This document shows, piece after piece, positions 9,102-18,402 of a DNA stretch of 64,000 nt. Positions within the stretch are counted from its first letter, which is position 1, and each line of letters starts with the position of its first letter. Made by a program: the position numbers and the translations under genes. The DNA lies in the NCBI RefSeq assembly GCF_000280055.1, contig NZ_ALAB01000027.1:248001-312000 (forward strand), in the 5' to 3' direction. The notes under the pieces were generated by a model. It ran no database searches and was not told the DNA's origin. It saw only the letters and a list, made by a program, of their open reading frames with translations. Source of the DNA: Alishewanella aestuarii B11 (GTDB lineage Bacteria; Pseudomonadota; Gammaproteobacteria; Enterobacterales; Alteromonadaceae).

Positions 9102-9548
9102 TCCAATTTTTTCCTGAGTAAGTGTAGGTACAGACTACGGCACTAATTTATAGGTTTTTTGTTATACAGCGGGCCGGTGGTCGGCTCATTCTAATGAGCT
9201 CTGATCTGGAAAAACACTGAAATCGTGCTGGACGTACCAGACTAAGGCAGTAACGTCATTACGACTTTGGTATAATTCGTAACCAGTTATAACAAGAAAA
9301 TGCTCAGCCGCCAAGAGTTCTGGACATCCAATTATCTGCGCTGTGTTCCGCTGACCAGGCGCTGACGAAGGATTTAACGGGTGAGCGCAGTTACTCAAAC
9401 CTGGAATGGAACGCAAATTTGGCTGCGCCAGTTGCTCACATTATGTTAACCGACACACTTGTTTACAATCTGCTTCTGACCAAAACTTGACCCTCAGCCG
9501 TATGTAGCTAAAATCGACACCATTAACTGTTTTTTAACCAGAGGTTTT
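9102..9548. other. Intergenic region between malic enzyme and Sel1 gene
   Basis: About 450 bp with no supportable gene. It must hold the divergent promoters of the malic enzyme gene (leftward) and the Sel1-repeat gene (rightward). The one moderate reverse-strand frame (76 codons, 9186-9416) lacks domain features. No strong operator or RNA structure was recognised. Confidence 0.5.
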
Positions 9549-10451
9549 ATGAAAGCGCTACTTTTAGCAGCCCTGTTGTGCAGCACTGCATCCCTGACTT
9601 TATATTCAAATACCAGTTATGCCAGCGCGGCGGATAATGACCGGGTATGTGCCGATACCGATTGCAGTAAAGAACTGCGCCGACTGATCAGATTGGCGCG
9701 AAGCGGCAGCGGTGATGCAGCAGCATTGGTAGCAATGGCTCACGCGACCGGCGATGGTCTGGAGCAAAGTAACGAGCAAGCCATTCGTTATTTGCGGATG
9801 GGCGTGCGCCAGCGCAACGCTATGGCGGTCTTTCTGATGTCCGACTGGCTTAGAAATGGTTTTATGCTGGAACAAGATCTTGCTGAGTCGCAACGTTTGC
9901 TTGATCTGGCCGTCGATCTAAAATATGCCCCGGCGCAATATGCTAAAGCGGTACAACTGCTGCAGGCTGAGCAGGATGACCAGTTGCCGGAAGCGATTAA
10001 TCTACTGGAGTTAGCCACAGAGCAGCGACTGGCCAGTGCCATGTTGCTGTTGGCACAGTTAAAACAACATGGCGCCGGTGTCGAGCAGGATCTGCCGGGC
10101 GCCGCCGAGCTATACCGGAAGTTAGTGTTGGCCGGACAGGTATCCGCCCGTCCTTACTTGCAGGAAGTGACAGCTCTACTCGCTGCTGATCAGCAACACC
10201 AGACGTTGGTTGATGAATTACGGCAAGTCGAGAATATTGAAGTGATCCGGGTAACAGGCCAGGCATTACAGGCCAATAATATGCTGGAAGGCATTGTCAG
10301 AAGGTTAACTGCCACCGGACAGTACGACAGCCGCTCGGTAGGAAGCCGGATCCGGGGCGTCAGCTGCGACCAAAGTGGCAGTAACTGCGGTGTTATCCGC
10401 CCGGATAGCAGCTCTGGCTCAATTTCTGAAGCCCTGGCGGGTGGCAAGTAA
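9549..10451 (+). CDS. Secreted Sel1/TPR-like repeat protein
   Basis: The 300-residue protein begins with a signal peptide (MKALLLAALLCSTASLTLYS, cleavage expected near residue 26 after SYASA). At least four Sel1-like helical repeats cover about residues 50-210, with recurring patterns such as GDGLEQSNEQAIRYLRMG and GAGVEQDLPGAAELYRKL. Such repeats usually bind other proteins in the periplasm. The C-terminal 70 residues (SVGSRIRGVSCDQSGSNC) are Gly/Ser-rich with two cysteines and match no domain I know. Cellular role unknown. Followed by a hairpin and a bidirectional terminator. Confidence 0.8.
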   Translation: MKALLLAALLCSTASLTLYSNTSYASAADNDRVCADTDCSKELRRLIRLARSGSGDAAALVAMAHATGDGLEQSNEQAIRYLRMGVRQRNAMAVFLMSDWLRNGFMLEQDLAESQRLLDLAVDLKYAPAQYAKAVQLLQAEQDDQLPEAINLLELATEQRLASAMLLLAQLKQHGAGVEQDLPGAAELYRKLVLAGQVSARPYLQEVTALLAADQQHQTLVDELRQVENIEVIRVTGQALQANNMLEGIVRRLTATGQYDSRSVGSRIRGVSCDQSGSNCGVIRPDSSSGSISEALAGGK

Positions 10452-10473
10452 AACTAGTAACAAATGCTGAAAC

Positions 10474-10528
10474 CTATGCTCTCGCTGAGCATAGGGCATA
10501 AAAAACCGGAGCCAGGCTCCGGTTTTTT
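10474..10528. terminator. Hairpin plus bidirectional intrinsic terminator
   Basis: First hairpin CTATGCTC-TCGCT-GAGCATAG (10474-10494), then CCGGAGCC-A-GGCTCCGG (10506-10522) flanked by A6 and T6. It serves the convergent Sel1-protein gene and rpmE. Confidence 0.85.
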
Positions 10529-10543
10529 CGTACTTGGTACCGA

Positions 10544-10756
10544 TTAACGGTTGCCCAGTACAGAGAAACGCTTCTTGAAGCGGTCAACACGACCACCAAC
10601 ATCCAACACTTTCTGCTTACCGGTATAAAACGGGTGGCAAGCTGAGCAAACGTCCAAGTGGATGTCTTTGCACAGAGCTGAACGGGTTTTGAAGGTATTA
10701 CCGCAAGTACAGGTTGCAGTAATTTCTTTGTATTCCGGGTGGATACCTGGTTTCAT
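10544..10756 (-). CDS. rpmE: 50S ribosomal protein L31 (zinc-binding form)
   Basis: Small protein of the large ribosomal subunit. The 70-residue sequence starts [20 protein letters not shown]. It keeps the zinc-ribbon cysteines Cys16, Cys18, Cys37 and Cys40 (TCTC and CSACH), so it is the zinc-containing form rather than the zinc-free paralogue. Divergent from priA, as in many gammaproteobacteria. Confidence 0.97.
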   Translation of the reverse strand: MKPGIHPEYKEITATCTCGNTFKTRSALCKDIHLDVCSACHPFYTGKQKVLDVGGRVDRFKKRFSVLGNR

Positions 10757-10955
10757 GGGTTACCTCGTTAGGCCGTATCGCCATCTGGTCGCATTTTTTA
10801 TCGCCAGACACCATACGTAATTACAGTTAATTTAGGGCGCGTAGCTTAATAGATAGCCGCTGAAGTTGCAACCAGAAAACCGGAAAAGCACAGAATTTTG
10901 TTTTGCTTGGCAAGGCGCACGCGCTTCCTTAAACTTAAAGCCTGATTTTGTTGCT

Positions 10956-13142
10956 ATGGAAGCTGCTGTGACTGCGATCCGTGTTGCCCTGCCCGTACCC
11001 TTGCGCCAGCATTTTGATTACCTGTTACCGCCTGAACTTGAGGTGAGCATAGGCTGCCGGGTGCGGGTGCCCTTTGGTAAACGCGAATTGGTGGGGATTG
11101 TCTGGCAATTAGCGGTTAAACCCGACGTCAGTGAGCAACAACTTAAACCGGTGCTTGCCGTGATCGATCAGACGCCGGTCTTGCCGGCTTTGCTGCGCCA
11201 ACTCCTTAGCTTCGCTGCAGATTACTATCACCATCCACTGGGGGAGGTCCTCACAGCCGCCTTACCCGCACTGTTGCGTGAAGGCCGCCCACTCGCTGAC
11301 TACCTGCCCCGTGCGTACCGACTGACCGACAGCGGTAAAGCCGTTCACCTGCAAAGCTTTTCGCGCTCGGCTAAACAGGCAGAACTGTGGCAGGCCCTGA
11401 CAACACAAGCGCTGGATGAAGCGACCGTCAAAAGCCACTACAGCGGCAGTGCGCTGAAGCAATTAATGGCCAAGGAGCTGGTCGAGTCGTTCCAAACCGA
11501 GATCGCGCCCTATCACTATCGGGGCTTAGCCGAGCCTGCGTTGCAATTAACCGCCGATCAGGCTCTGGCAGTAACCGCTGTTAATCAGGCCCAGGGCAGC
11601 TTCCGGCCCTTTTTGCTGGAAGGTGTCACCGGCTCCGGCAAAACCGAAGTCTACCTGCAGCTCATCCCCTCCCTGCTGGAGCTTGGTCAGCAAATACTGG
11701 TATTGCTACCGGAAATTGGCCTGACCCCACAAACGCTGGAACGCTTTAGCAAACGTTTCCGGGCCCCGGTACTGGTCTGGCATTCAAATTTAAGTGACGG
11801 CGAACGCCTTAACTGCTGGCTGCAAGCGGCCAGTGGCAGCGCAGCTGTGGTAATAGGTACCCGCTCGGCACTGTTTTTACCTTTTCGCAAGCTCGGACTG
11901 ATTATTATTGACGAGGAACATGACCTGTCACTAAAACAGCAAGACGGCTTTCGTTATCACGCCCGGGATCTGGCGATTAAGCGCGCAGCACTGGAGTGTT
12001 GTCCGATCCTGCTTGGCTCGGCCACGCCGAGTCTCGAGTCACTGTATAACTGTCAGCAAGGTCGTTTTACCAAGCTGACACTGACAGCCCGCGCCAGTGG
12101 TCAGGCGATGCCGCAGCTGGAGCTGGTTGATCTGAAGCAACAGGTTTTACAATACGGACTGGCCGCACAAAGTATTCAACAAATGCATCAACAGCTGAAA
12201 CTGGGCAAACAGGTGATGCTGTTCTTAAATCGTCGCGGTTTTGCACCGGCTCTCAGCTGTCAGGATTGCGGCTGGTTGACCGAATGTCAGCGTTGTAGTG
12301 CTTTTACCACTTACCATAAACATAGCCGGCAGTTGGTCTGCCATCACTGCGGTGCTACCCGGGCCGTACCACGACAATGCGGCGGCTGTGGCAGTACCCG
12401 GCTGGCGCCGGTCGGTCAAGGTACCGAGCAACTGGAAGAGCATCTGAGTGTGTTGTTTCCAGAGGTTCCGGTAACGCGGCTTGACCGTGACAGTACCCGG
12501 CGTAAAGGTGCTTTCGCCAGCCTGTTAGCCGAAATTCAGCAACCTGGCCCCAGATTGATTTTGGGAACCCAGATGCTGGCTAAAGGCCATCATTTCCCCT
12601 TTGTTACTCTGGTGGTGATTGTCGACGTCGATGGCGCCCTGTATAGCGCCGACTTTCGTGCTCCTGAGCAACTGGGGCAGTTGCTGACCCAGGTTGCCGG
12701 CCGGGCCGGTCGTGGTCATGATAAAGGCAAGGTGTTACTGCAAACCCAACATCCGGAACACGCCTTGCTGCAGGACATCATGCTAAACGGTTATGCCGCC
12801 TTTGCCCGCAGTGCCCTGCTGGAGCGCCAGCAAACCCTGTTACCCCCCTGTCAGTATATGGCGCTATTCAGAGCAGAAGCCCATCAGAGTGAGCTTTGCC
12901 AGCAGTGGCTACAGCAGGTTGCCAGCTACTGTCAGCAGCAACCTCAGGTCCAACAGCTCGGCCCTCTGTTATCGCCGCTGGAACGCCGGGCAGGTAAATA
13001 CCGCTGGCAATTACACCTCTATGCCGCACAACGGCCGCTGCTGCATCAACTGCTTAGTCAGGTTTTAGCAGAGGTATCGCAATGGCCGCTGAGCCGTAAA
13101 ATCAAATGGCAGCTCGATGTCGATGCGCTGGATTTAAATTAA
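10956..13142 (+). CDS. priA: Primosomal protein N' (replication restart helicase)
   Basis: 3'-to-5' helicase that reloads the replisome at collapsed forks. The start is set at ATG 10956 (MEAAVTAIRVALPVPLRQHF), giving 728 residues, close to the 732 of E. coli. An upstream in-frame extension of 30 residues from 10866 is not family-like. Visible are an N-terminal DNA-binding domain, Walker A GVTGSGKTEVYL (about 223-234), DEEHD Walker B, and GSATPSLES motif III. The zinc-binding block has paired CxxC motifs (CQDCGWLTECQRC, CHHC, CGGCGS), and motif VI QVAGRAGRG follows. Confidence 0.96.
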   Translation: MEAAVTAIRVALPVPLRQHFDYLLPPELEVSIGCRVRVPFGKRELVGIVWQLAVKPDVSEQQLKPVLAVIDQTPVLPALLRQLLSFAADYYHHPLGEVLTAALPALLREGRPLADYLPRAYRLTDSGKAVHLQSFSRSAKQAELWQALTTQALDEATVKSHYSGSALKQLMAKELVESFQTEIAPYHYRGLAEPALQLTADQALAVTAVNQAQGSFRPFLLEGVTGSGKTEVYLQLIPSLLELGQQILVLLPEIGLTPQTLERFSKRFRAPVLVWHSNLSDGERLNCWLQAASGSAAVVIGTRSALFLPFRKLGLIIIDEEHDLSLKQQDGFRYHARDLAIKRAALECCPILLGSATPSLESLYNCQQGRFTKLTLTARASGQAMPQLELVDLKQQVLQYGLAAQSIQQMHQQLKLGKQVMLFLNRRGFAPALSCQDCGWLTECQRCSAFTTYHKHSRQLVCHHCGATRAVPRQCGGCGSTRLAPVGQGTEQLEEHLSVLFPEVPVTRLDRDSTRRKGAFASLLAEIQQPGPRLILGTQMLAKGHHFPFVTLVVIVDVDGALYSADFRAPEQLGQLLTQVAGRAGRGHDKGKVLLQTQHPEHALLQDIMLNGYAAFARSALLERQQTLLPPCQYMALFRAEAHQSELCQQWLQQVASYCQQQPQVQQLGPLLSPLERRAGKYRWQLHLYAAQRPLLHQLLSQVLAEVSQWPLSRKIKWQLDVDALDLN

Positions 13143-13269
13143 GCCGCGCAAGCCACTGACTGCAGCGCCACGGTTTGTTTTGGTAACAGATCGGAGCTGC
13201 GTTATTTCCTTTTCTGCCGATCCGGGTAGAATACAGTGTGATTAGAAAAACAGGTAATTGATAAGTCGT

Positions 13270-13827
13270 ATGCCACAAAAAGATTATGTGCGCGCCACCC
13301 GTCCGAAAGCACCCGCTAAAGGTCAGGCCAGAGGCAGTCGCGCCAAGGCGCCGGCGGCCACTAATAAGCCCTGGCTGCTGATTGCGCTTACCTTGCTGAC
13401 ACTTAGCGTCTTTGTCTATGGTCTGTGGTTTTTAAAGCAACAACCGGTCAGTAGCAGTCAACCTGCAGCGGCACCGGTTAAGGCGCCGGCGAAAGATGAG
13501 TTACCGCCCAAACCGCAATCTGAGCCTTACCAATATATTAAAGAATTGGAAAACCGTGAAATTACGGTCGAAGTCCCCGAGCAGCAACGTAGCGTGCCAG
13601 CAGTGTTACAGTGCGGCTCTTTCCGCCAGCAAGGCCAGGCTGAACAGATGAAAGCACAAATTGCCTTTGCCGGCATTACTGCCGATGTCAGACGCACCGA
13701 AGGCAGCAACGGCGTCTGGTTCCGGGTGGTAGTAGGCCCTTATGAATCGCGCCGGGCCGCCACTGCCGATATGAACCGCTTACGGCAAATGGGGATTAAT
13801 ACCTGTCAGGTCCGTAACTGGACTTGA
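13270..13827 (+). CDS. ftsN: Cell division protein FtsN (SPOR domain)
   Basis: Bitopic divisome protein that triggers septal peptidoglycan synthesis. Start taken at ATG 13270 (MPQKDYVRATRP), matching the conserved FtsN cytoplasmic N-terminus; a TTG four codons upstream is less likely. Basic cytoplasmic tail, one transmembrane helix (about residues 34-55), a Pro/Ala-rich periplasmic linker, and a C-terminal SPOR domain (about 110-185) beginning VPAVLQCGSFRQQGQAE. It lies between priA and hslV, the usual gammaproteobacterial order. Confidence 0.9.
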   Translation: MPQKDYVRATRPKAPAKGQARGSRAKAPAATNKPWLLIALTLLTLSVFVYGLWFLKQQPVSSSQPAAAPVKAPAKDELPPKPQSEPYQYIKELENREITVEVPEQQRSVPAVLQCGSFRQQGQAEQMKAQIAFAGITADVRRTEGSNGVWFRVVVGPYESRRAATADMNRLRQMGINTCQVRNWT

Positions 13828-13851
13828 AAAATCCGGCTGTCCCCCTTACTT

Positions 13852-13883
13852 AAGCCCTATGTTTTCGCCATAGGGCTTTTTTT
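13852..13883 (+). terminator. ftsN terminator hairpin that carries the hslV ribosome-binding site
   Basis: Perfect 10-bp stem AAGCCCTATG/CATAGGGCTT (13852-13861, 13869-13878) with a 7-nt loop and a 7-T tract ending directly before the hslV ATG at 13884. The only Shine-Dalgarno-like bases, AGGG at 13872-13875, lie in the 3' arm of the stem, 8 nt from the ATG. Confidence 0.8.
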
Positions 13884-14402
13884 ATGACTACTATCGTCTC
13901 TGTTCGCCGCAATGGCCATGTTGCCATCGGTGGTGATGGCCAGGTCTCGCTGGGTAATACCGTAATGAAGGGCAATGCCCGCAAGGTTCGCCGCCTCTAT
14001 CACAATAAGGTACTGGCCGGTTTTGCCGGCGGCACCGCTGATGCCTTTACGCTGTTCGAACGCTTCGAAGCCAAGCTGGAAATGCATCAGGGCCACTTAA
14101 TGCGCGCCGCCGTTGAACTGGCGAAAGACTGGCGTACCGATCGTATGCTGCGAAAGCTGGAAGCCCTGTTGGCGGTGGCCGATGCCAATACCTCACTGAT
14201 TATCACCGGGAATGGTGATGTGGTGCAGCCAGAACATGATTTAATTGCCATTGGCAGTGGCGGCCCCTTTGCCCAGGCAGCCGCCACCGCGTTATTACAA
14301 AATACTGAGCTCAGCGCCCGCGATATCGTGGAAAAAAGCCTGAAAATTGCCGGTGATATCTGTGTCTACACCAATCACCACCAGACTATCGAAGAATTGT
14401 AA
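13884..14402 (+). CDS. hslV: ATP-dependent protease HslVU, peptidase subunit
   Basis: Threonine peptidase of the HslVU proteasome-like complex. The 172-residue protein begins [20 protein letters not shown]; Thr2 becomes the catalytic N-terminal residue, which fixes this start. [15 protein letters not shown] and [20 protein letters not shown] are diagnostic. The ATG directly follows the T-tract of an intrinsic terminator, and its ribosome-binding site is inside the hairpin. hslU follows 11 bp downstream. Confidence 0.97.
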   Translation: MTTIVSVRRNGHVAIGGDGQVSLGNTVMKGNARKVRRLYHNKVLAGFAGGTADAFTLFERFEAKLEMHQGHLMRAAVELAKDWRTDRMLRKLEALLAVADANTSLIITGNGDVVQPEHDLIAIGSGGPFAQAAATALLQNTELSARDIVEKSLKIAGDICVYTNHHQTIEEL

Positions 14403-14413
14403 GCAGGTAGCCC

Positions 14414-15745
14414 ATGTCTAATATGACCCCAAGAGAAATAGTCCACGAACTGGATCGCCATATTATCGGCCAGAACAAAGCCAAACGGGCTGTCGCCATC
14501 GCGCTGCGTAATCGTTGGCGGCGCATGCAATTAGATCCAGCGCTGCGCCAGGAAGTGACGCCGAAAAATATTCTGATGATAGGCCCAACCGGTGTCGGTA
14601 AAACCGAAATTGCCCGCCGCCTGGCCAAGCTGGCGAATGCGCCCTTTATTAAAGTCGAAGCGACCAAGTTTACCGAAGTCGGCTATGTCGGTAAGGAAGT
14701 GGAAAGCATTATCCGTGATCTGACAGACAGCGCGGTAAAGATGTTTCGCGAACAGGCCATTGCCAAAAACCGCTTTCGGGCCGAAGAAGCCGCGGAAGAG
14801 CGGATCCTCGATGCGCTGTTACCCAAACCCAAAGACGCCTGGGGCGAGCCGGAAAAAGCCAGCACCGACTCTAATACCCGGCAGATCTTCCGCAAAAAAC
14901 TGCGTGAAGGCCAGTTAGATGACAAAGAAATCGAACTGGAACTGTCACAAGGGCCCATTGGCGTAGAAATTATGGCGCCGCCGGGGATGGAAGAGATGAC
15001 CTCGCAATTGCAGAGCATGTTCCAGAGCCTGGGCAGTGAGAAAAAGAAAAAACGTAAGTTGAAAATTAAAGATGCCTTTAAGCAGCTGATTGAAGAAGAG
15101 GCCGCCAAACTGGTCAATCCGGAAGAGCTGAAAGCCGAAGCGCTGGAGGCAGTAGAGCAAAATGGTATCGTGTTTTTGGATGAAATTGACAAAATCTGTA
15201 AGCGCGGCGAAACCAGCGGCCCTGACGTGTCACGCGAAGGTGTACAGCGTGACCTGCTGCCATTAATCGAAGGCTGCACGGTAAATACCAAGCATGGTAT
15301 GGTCAAAACCGACCATATCCTGTTTATCGCCTCAGGTGCCTTCCAGATGAGCAAGCCGTCGGATCTGGTGCCTGAACTGCAAGGCCGGTTACCGATCCGC
15401 GTCGAGCTGGAAGCCTTAACCGCCGACGATTTTGAGCGTATTCTGACGGAGCCCAAGGCGTCATTAACCGAGCAGGCGCGTGCCATGCTGGCCACTGAAG
15501 GTGTGCAAATTCAGTTTACCGAAGATGGCATTAAACGTATCGCTGCGGCGGCGTTTCAGGTTAATGAAACCACTGAAAATATCGGCGCCCGGCGGCTGTA
15601 TACGGTGATGGAGCGGTTGCTGGAAGAAATTTCCTACGATGCCGCCGACCATACCGGGCAACAAATTGCCATTGATGCGGCCTATGTTGAGCAGCATCTG
15701 GGTAGCCTGGTGCAGGATGAAGATCTGAGCCGGTTTATTCTGTAA
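14414..15745 (+). CDS. hslU: ATP-dependent protease HslVU, ATPase subunit
   Basis: AAA+ unfoldase partner of HslV. 443 residues, starting [20 protein letters not shown]. Walker [15 protein letters not shown] near residue 57; [14 protein letters not shown] pore region near 90; I-domain insertion about 110-240; Walker [11 protein letters not shown] near 255; C-terminal ending DLSRFIL used to dock on HslV. Downstream DUF971 overlaps by one base (TAATG), so the three genes likely form one operon. Confidence 0.97.
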   Translation: MSNMTPREIVHELDRHIIGQNKAKRAVAIALRNRWRRMQLDPALRQEVTPKNILMIGPTGVGKTEIARRLAKLANAPFIKVEATKFTEVGYVGKEVESIIRDLTDSAVKMFREQAIAKNRFRAEEAAEERILDALLPKPKDAWGEPEKASTDSNTRQIFRKKLREGQLDDKEIELELSQGPIGVEIMAPPGMEEMTSQLQSMFQSLGSEKKKKRKLKIKDAFKQLIEEEAAKLVNPEELKAEALEAVEQNGIVFLDEIDKICKRGETSGPDVSREGVQRDLLPLIEGCTVNTKHGMVKTDHILFIASGAFQMSKPSDLVPELQGRLPIRVELEALTADDFERILTEPKASLTEQARAMLATEGVQIQFTEDGIKRIAAAAFQVNETTENIGARRLYTVMERLLEEISYDAADHTGQQIAIDAAYVEQHLGSLVQDEDLSRFIL

Positions 15746-16116
15746 TGGCGACAGCACTGGTAAAACTGCATTACCACCGGCAACGGCGGATCCTGGATCT
15801 GCTGGATGCCGCGGGGCAGTGCCAGAGTTTAAGTGCGGAATTTCTGCGGGTGCATTCGCCATCCGCCGAAGTGCGTGGCCATGGCACACCACGGCTGGTC
15901 GCCAATAAGCGGCAGGTTGGGATCAGCGCCATCACCCTTGTTGGTCATTACGCGGTAAAATTGCAGTTTGACGATGGCCATCACACCGGCCTCTATAGTT
16001 TTGCCTACCTGCAACAACTGGCCAGCCAGCAGGAAACCCTATGGCAGCAATATCTGGCGCGGCTAAAAGCTGCCAATGCCAGTCGCGACCCCCTGATCAA
16101 TATTAAAAGCCTGTGA
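15745..16116 (+). CDS. DUF971 (gamma-butyrobetaine hydroxylase N-terminal-like) protein
   Basis: 123-residue protein with the DUF971 pattern: LSAEFLRVHSPSAEVRGHG, then RQVGISAITLVGHYAVKLQFDDGHHTGLYSF, then YLQQLASQ. In eukaryotes this fold is the N-terminal zinc domain of gamma-butyrobetaine hydroxylase. The bacterial stand-alone form has been linked to Fe-S assembly, but its function is uncertain. Its start overlaps the hslU stop by one base, a frequent gene order in gammaproteobacteria. Confidence 0.87.
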   Translation: MATALVKLHYHRQRRILDLLDAAGQCQSLSAEFLRVHSPSAEVRGHGTPRLVANKRQVGISAITLVGHYAVKLQFDDGHHTGLYSFAYLQQLASQQETLWQQYLARLKAANASRDPLINIKSL

Positions 16117-16126
16117 CACCGCCTGC

Positions 16127-16651
16127 TCAGAGCAGCTTTGCTGCGCTGTAGCAGGAGGCAACGCCAAGGCTGATCCCAGCCAGGATATCCAGCGGAAAGT
16201 GCACACCCAGCATAATGCGCGACAAACCAACTAATAGCCCCCACAGTAACACTAACCAGAAACAGGCCGGAAAACAGAGCGCAACCGCTGTTACCACCAC
16301 AAAGGCCGCAGCAGTATGCCCGGATGGCAGGCTAAAGGTATCAGAGGGTACGATATGCGCTACCACCGGGTGCAGCCTGACCGCCTGCTGCGGTCGCATC
16401 CGCCGGATAGTGTTTTTTAACAACAGATACAACGGCAGCTCTATCGCAAACGCCAGCAATAATAGCCGGGTAAACTGCCAACTATCTGCTACCTCAAGCA
16501 CCAGCAGCAGTAGCACCAGTAATAAATACAGTGGACCATCGGCCGTTTTCGATATCCAGTAACTGCCGCGCGACAACAGCAGCGAGGAGCTCCTGGCGAA
16601 TAGCCGGCAGAAAAAAGCATGGTCCCAGTATTCCAGTCGTTTTAGCAACAT
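16127..16651 (-). CDS. PAP2-family membrane phosphatase
   Basis: Likely lipid or undecaprenyl-pyrophosphate phosphatase in the inner membrane. All three PAP2 motifs are present: KNTIRRMRP (K-x6-RP), PSGHT, and SRIMLGVHFPLD (SR-x5-H-x3-D). Several hydrophobic helices are seen. The ATG at 16651 has an AGGA 8 nt upstream and is preferred over a TTG 7 codons earlier. Substrate not determined. Convergent with the DUF971 gene, 10 bp apart. Confidence 0.88.
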   Translation of the reverse strand: MLLKRLEYWDHAFFCRLFARSSSLLLSRGSYWISKTADGPLYLLLVLLLLVLEVADSWQFTRLLLLAFAIELPLYLLLKNTIRRMRPQQAVRLHPVVAHIVPSDTFSLPSGHTAAAFVVVTAVALCFPACFWLVLLWGLLVGLSRIMLGVHFPLDILAGISLGVASCYSAAKLL

Positions 16652-16838
16652 GACAGTGATCCTGTTGTGCAATAACTAACCGGATACTAAGCAAGCTTAA
16701 TGACGAAAAAATGACAGCGACGATTAAAAGTGCTGCCGCCCGCTGCAGCGCTGGCGCCAAAAGGCGATAAGTTCCGCTTGAGCTTATATGTCAGCGGGTT
16801 ATACTGAGCACACCCCTTCTTCTGGTATGGAGTTAACC

Positions 16839-17324
16839 GTGGAATATAATACGTCTGAACTGTGCGATCTGTATGCGGATCAGGTTGATGTCGTTGAACC
16901 GATTTTTGCAAACTACGGCGGCCGCCGCTCCTTTGGCGGACAAATCCATACTGTTAAATGTTTTGAGGATAATGGCCTGATCCGTCAGGTACTGGCTGAT
17001 AATGGCATTGGCAAGGTATTGCTGATTGACGGCGGCGGCTCGGCCCGGCGTGCGCTGATTGATGCCGAACTGGCCTCGCTGGCGGCCACCAATGGCTGGG
17101 AAGGCATTGTTTGCTATGGCAGTGTGCGCGATCTGGATGCCCTGGAAGACTTTGATATCGGTATTCAGGCGGTGAATGCCATTCCGATTGGTGCTGACGA
17201 TAATGGTTTTGGTGAAACCGAGGTACCGGTGAATTTTGCCGGTGTAACTTTTTTACCGGGCGATCATCTGTATGCTGACAGTACTGGCATTATTTTATCG
17301 CCGGAAGCGCTGGATATTGAGTAA
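16839..17324 (+). CDS. rraA: Regulator of ribonuclease E activity A
   Basis: Binds RNase E and restrains mRNA decay. From the GTG at 16839 the product is 161 residues, the E. coli length, and reads (M)[25 protein letters not shown] lies 6 nt before this GTG, while the in-frame ATG at 16827 has no ribosome-binding site. Conserved blocks: [57 protein letters not shown], and [20 protein letters not shown]. Directly abuts hutG. Confidence 0.95.
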   Translation: MEYNTSELCDLYADQVDVVEPIFANYGGRRSFGGQIHTVKCFEDNGLIRQVLADNGIGKVLLIDGGGSARRALIDAELASLAATNGWEGIVCYGSVRDLDALEDFDIGIQAVNAIPIGADDNGFGETEVPVNFAGVTFLPGDHLYADSTGIILSPEALDIE

Positions 17325-17327
17325 GTG

Positions 17328-18395
17328 ATGCCTGCGATTCACTATCTTACAAAGGCGCAGTTAAGCGCCTTTTTTCAACCCCGTCCGGGTGAAAGCCGTC
17401 TGGCCGAACAATGCCAACTGCCGGATCCGGCATTGGACCTAGGTTCGAATTTAGCCCGGCATGCCACAACGGGCGGAAAGTTTGTGTTGTTGGGCATTCC
17501 CGAAGATATCGGCCCACGGGCCAACTGTGGCTTGCCCGGTGCCAACTTGGGTTGGCAGGCGTTTTTAAGCAAATTTCTGAATCTGCAAGCAAACAGCTTA
17601 CTGGATGCGCAGCAGCTGTTAGTGCTGGGTGAAGTCAGCTGTGCCGATTTACAGCAGCAGAGCAGCAATCTGAACGCCGCTCATGCCGCGGAGCTGATGC
17701 AGCTCCGGCAACTCTGTGCTGAGCTGGACGAACGGGTTGGTGCGGCGGTCGCGCCGATTTTTGCTGCCGGTCTTACCCCCATAGTAATTGGTGGCGGTCA
17801 TAATAATGCGCTGCCGCTGTTGCAGGCACTACACAGCCATACTGGCCAGGCTGCCAACTGTATCAATATTGATCCCCATGCTGATTTTCGTGCGCTGGAA
17901 GGCCGCCATAGCGGTAATGGTTTTAGCTATGCGATGGAGAAGCAGCTACTGCAGCATTATCTGGTGCTGGGCCTGCACCAGCAAAAAAATAATGCCGCCA
18001 GCCTGGCAGCACTGTCGGCTGCCGGTGCCGATTTTATCAGCTACCAGCAGATTTTTGTCCGCCAACAGCTAAGCTGGCAGCAAGCGCTGGATCTGGCTTG
18101 CGACAAGGTGCTTAGTGCTCATACGCCGCTGGCACTGGAGCTGGATACTGATGCCATTACCGCCATGCCGGCCAGTGCGCTGAATTACAGTGGTATCAGT
18201 GTGGCGCAGGCAGAGCAGGCGGTGTATCAAATCGCCCGTTTACCCGCTACCGCCTACCTGCATCTGGCAGAAGCTGCGCCGGCGCAGCATCCCTCAGGTG
18301 TTAGCGCCGGACTTAACCATTGTGGTCAGGTACTGAGCCAGCTGGTGCAGGCCTTTATTCTCGGCAAACAACGCCAGGCTGCTGTGGTGGAGTAA
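17328..18395 (+). CDS. hutG: Formimidoylglutamase, arginase-family hydrolase
   Basis: Hydrolyses N-formimidoylglutamate to glutamate and formamide, the last step of this histidine route. Arginase-family metal motifs are visible: VIGGGHNNALPL, NIDPHADFRALEGRHSG, and LELDTDAI. The gene follows the rraA stop with no spacer; a GTG (17325) and an ATG (17328) are adjacent in frame, so the start is ambiguous by one residue. It is convergent with hutI. Its expression may depend on read-through from rraA, an odd pairing. Confidence 0.88.
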   Translation: MPAIHYLTKAQLSAFFQPRPGESRLAEQCQLPDPALDLGSNLARHATTGGKFVLLGIPEDIGPRANCGLPGANLGWQAFLSKFLNLQANSLLDAQQLLVLGEVSCADLQQQSSNLNAAHAAELMQLRQLCAELDERVGAAVAPIFAAGLTPIVIGGGHNNALPLLQALHSHTGQAANCINIDPHADFRALEGRHSGNGFSYAMEKQLLQHYLVLGLHQQKNNAASLAALSAAGADFISYQQIFVRQQLSWQQALDLACDKVLSAHTPLALELDTDAITAMPASALNYSGISVAQAEQAVYQIARLPATAYLHLAEAAPAQHPSGVSAGLNHCGQVLSQLVQAFILGKQRQAAVVE

Positions 18396-18402
18396 AGTGC
18401 TG

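Noticed and set aside
9186..9416. 76-codon reverse-strand frame between malic enzyme and the Sel1 gene
   Set aside because: No domain, poor ribosome-binding site and unusual composition; probably chance in the promoter region.
14683..15495. 270-codon reverse-strand frame across hslU
   Set aside because: Entirely antisense to a strongly conserved gene; Ser-rich composition is typical of a shadow frame.
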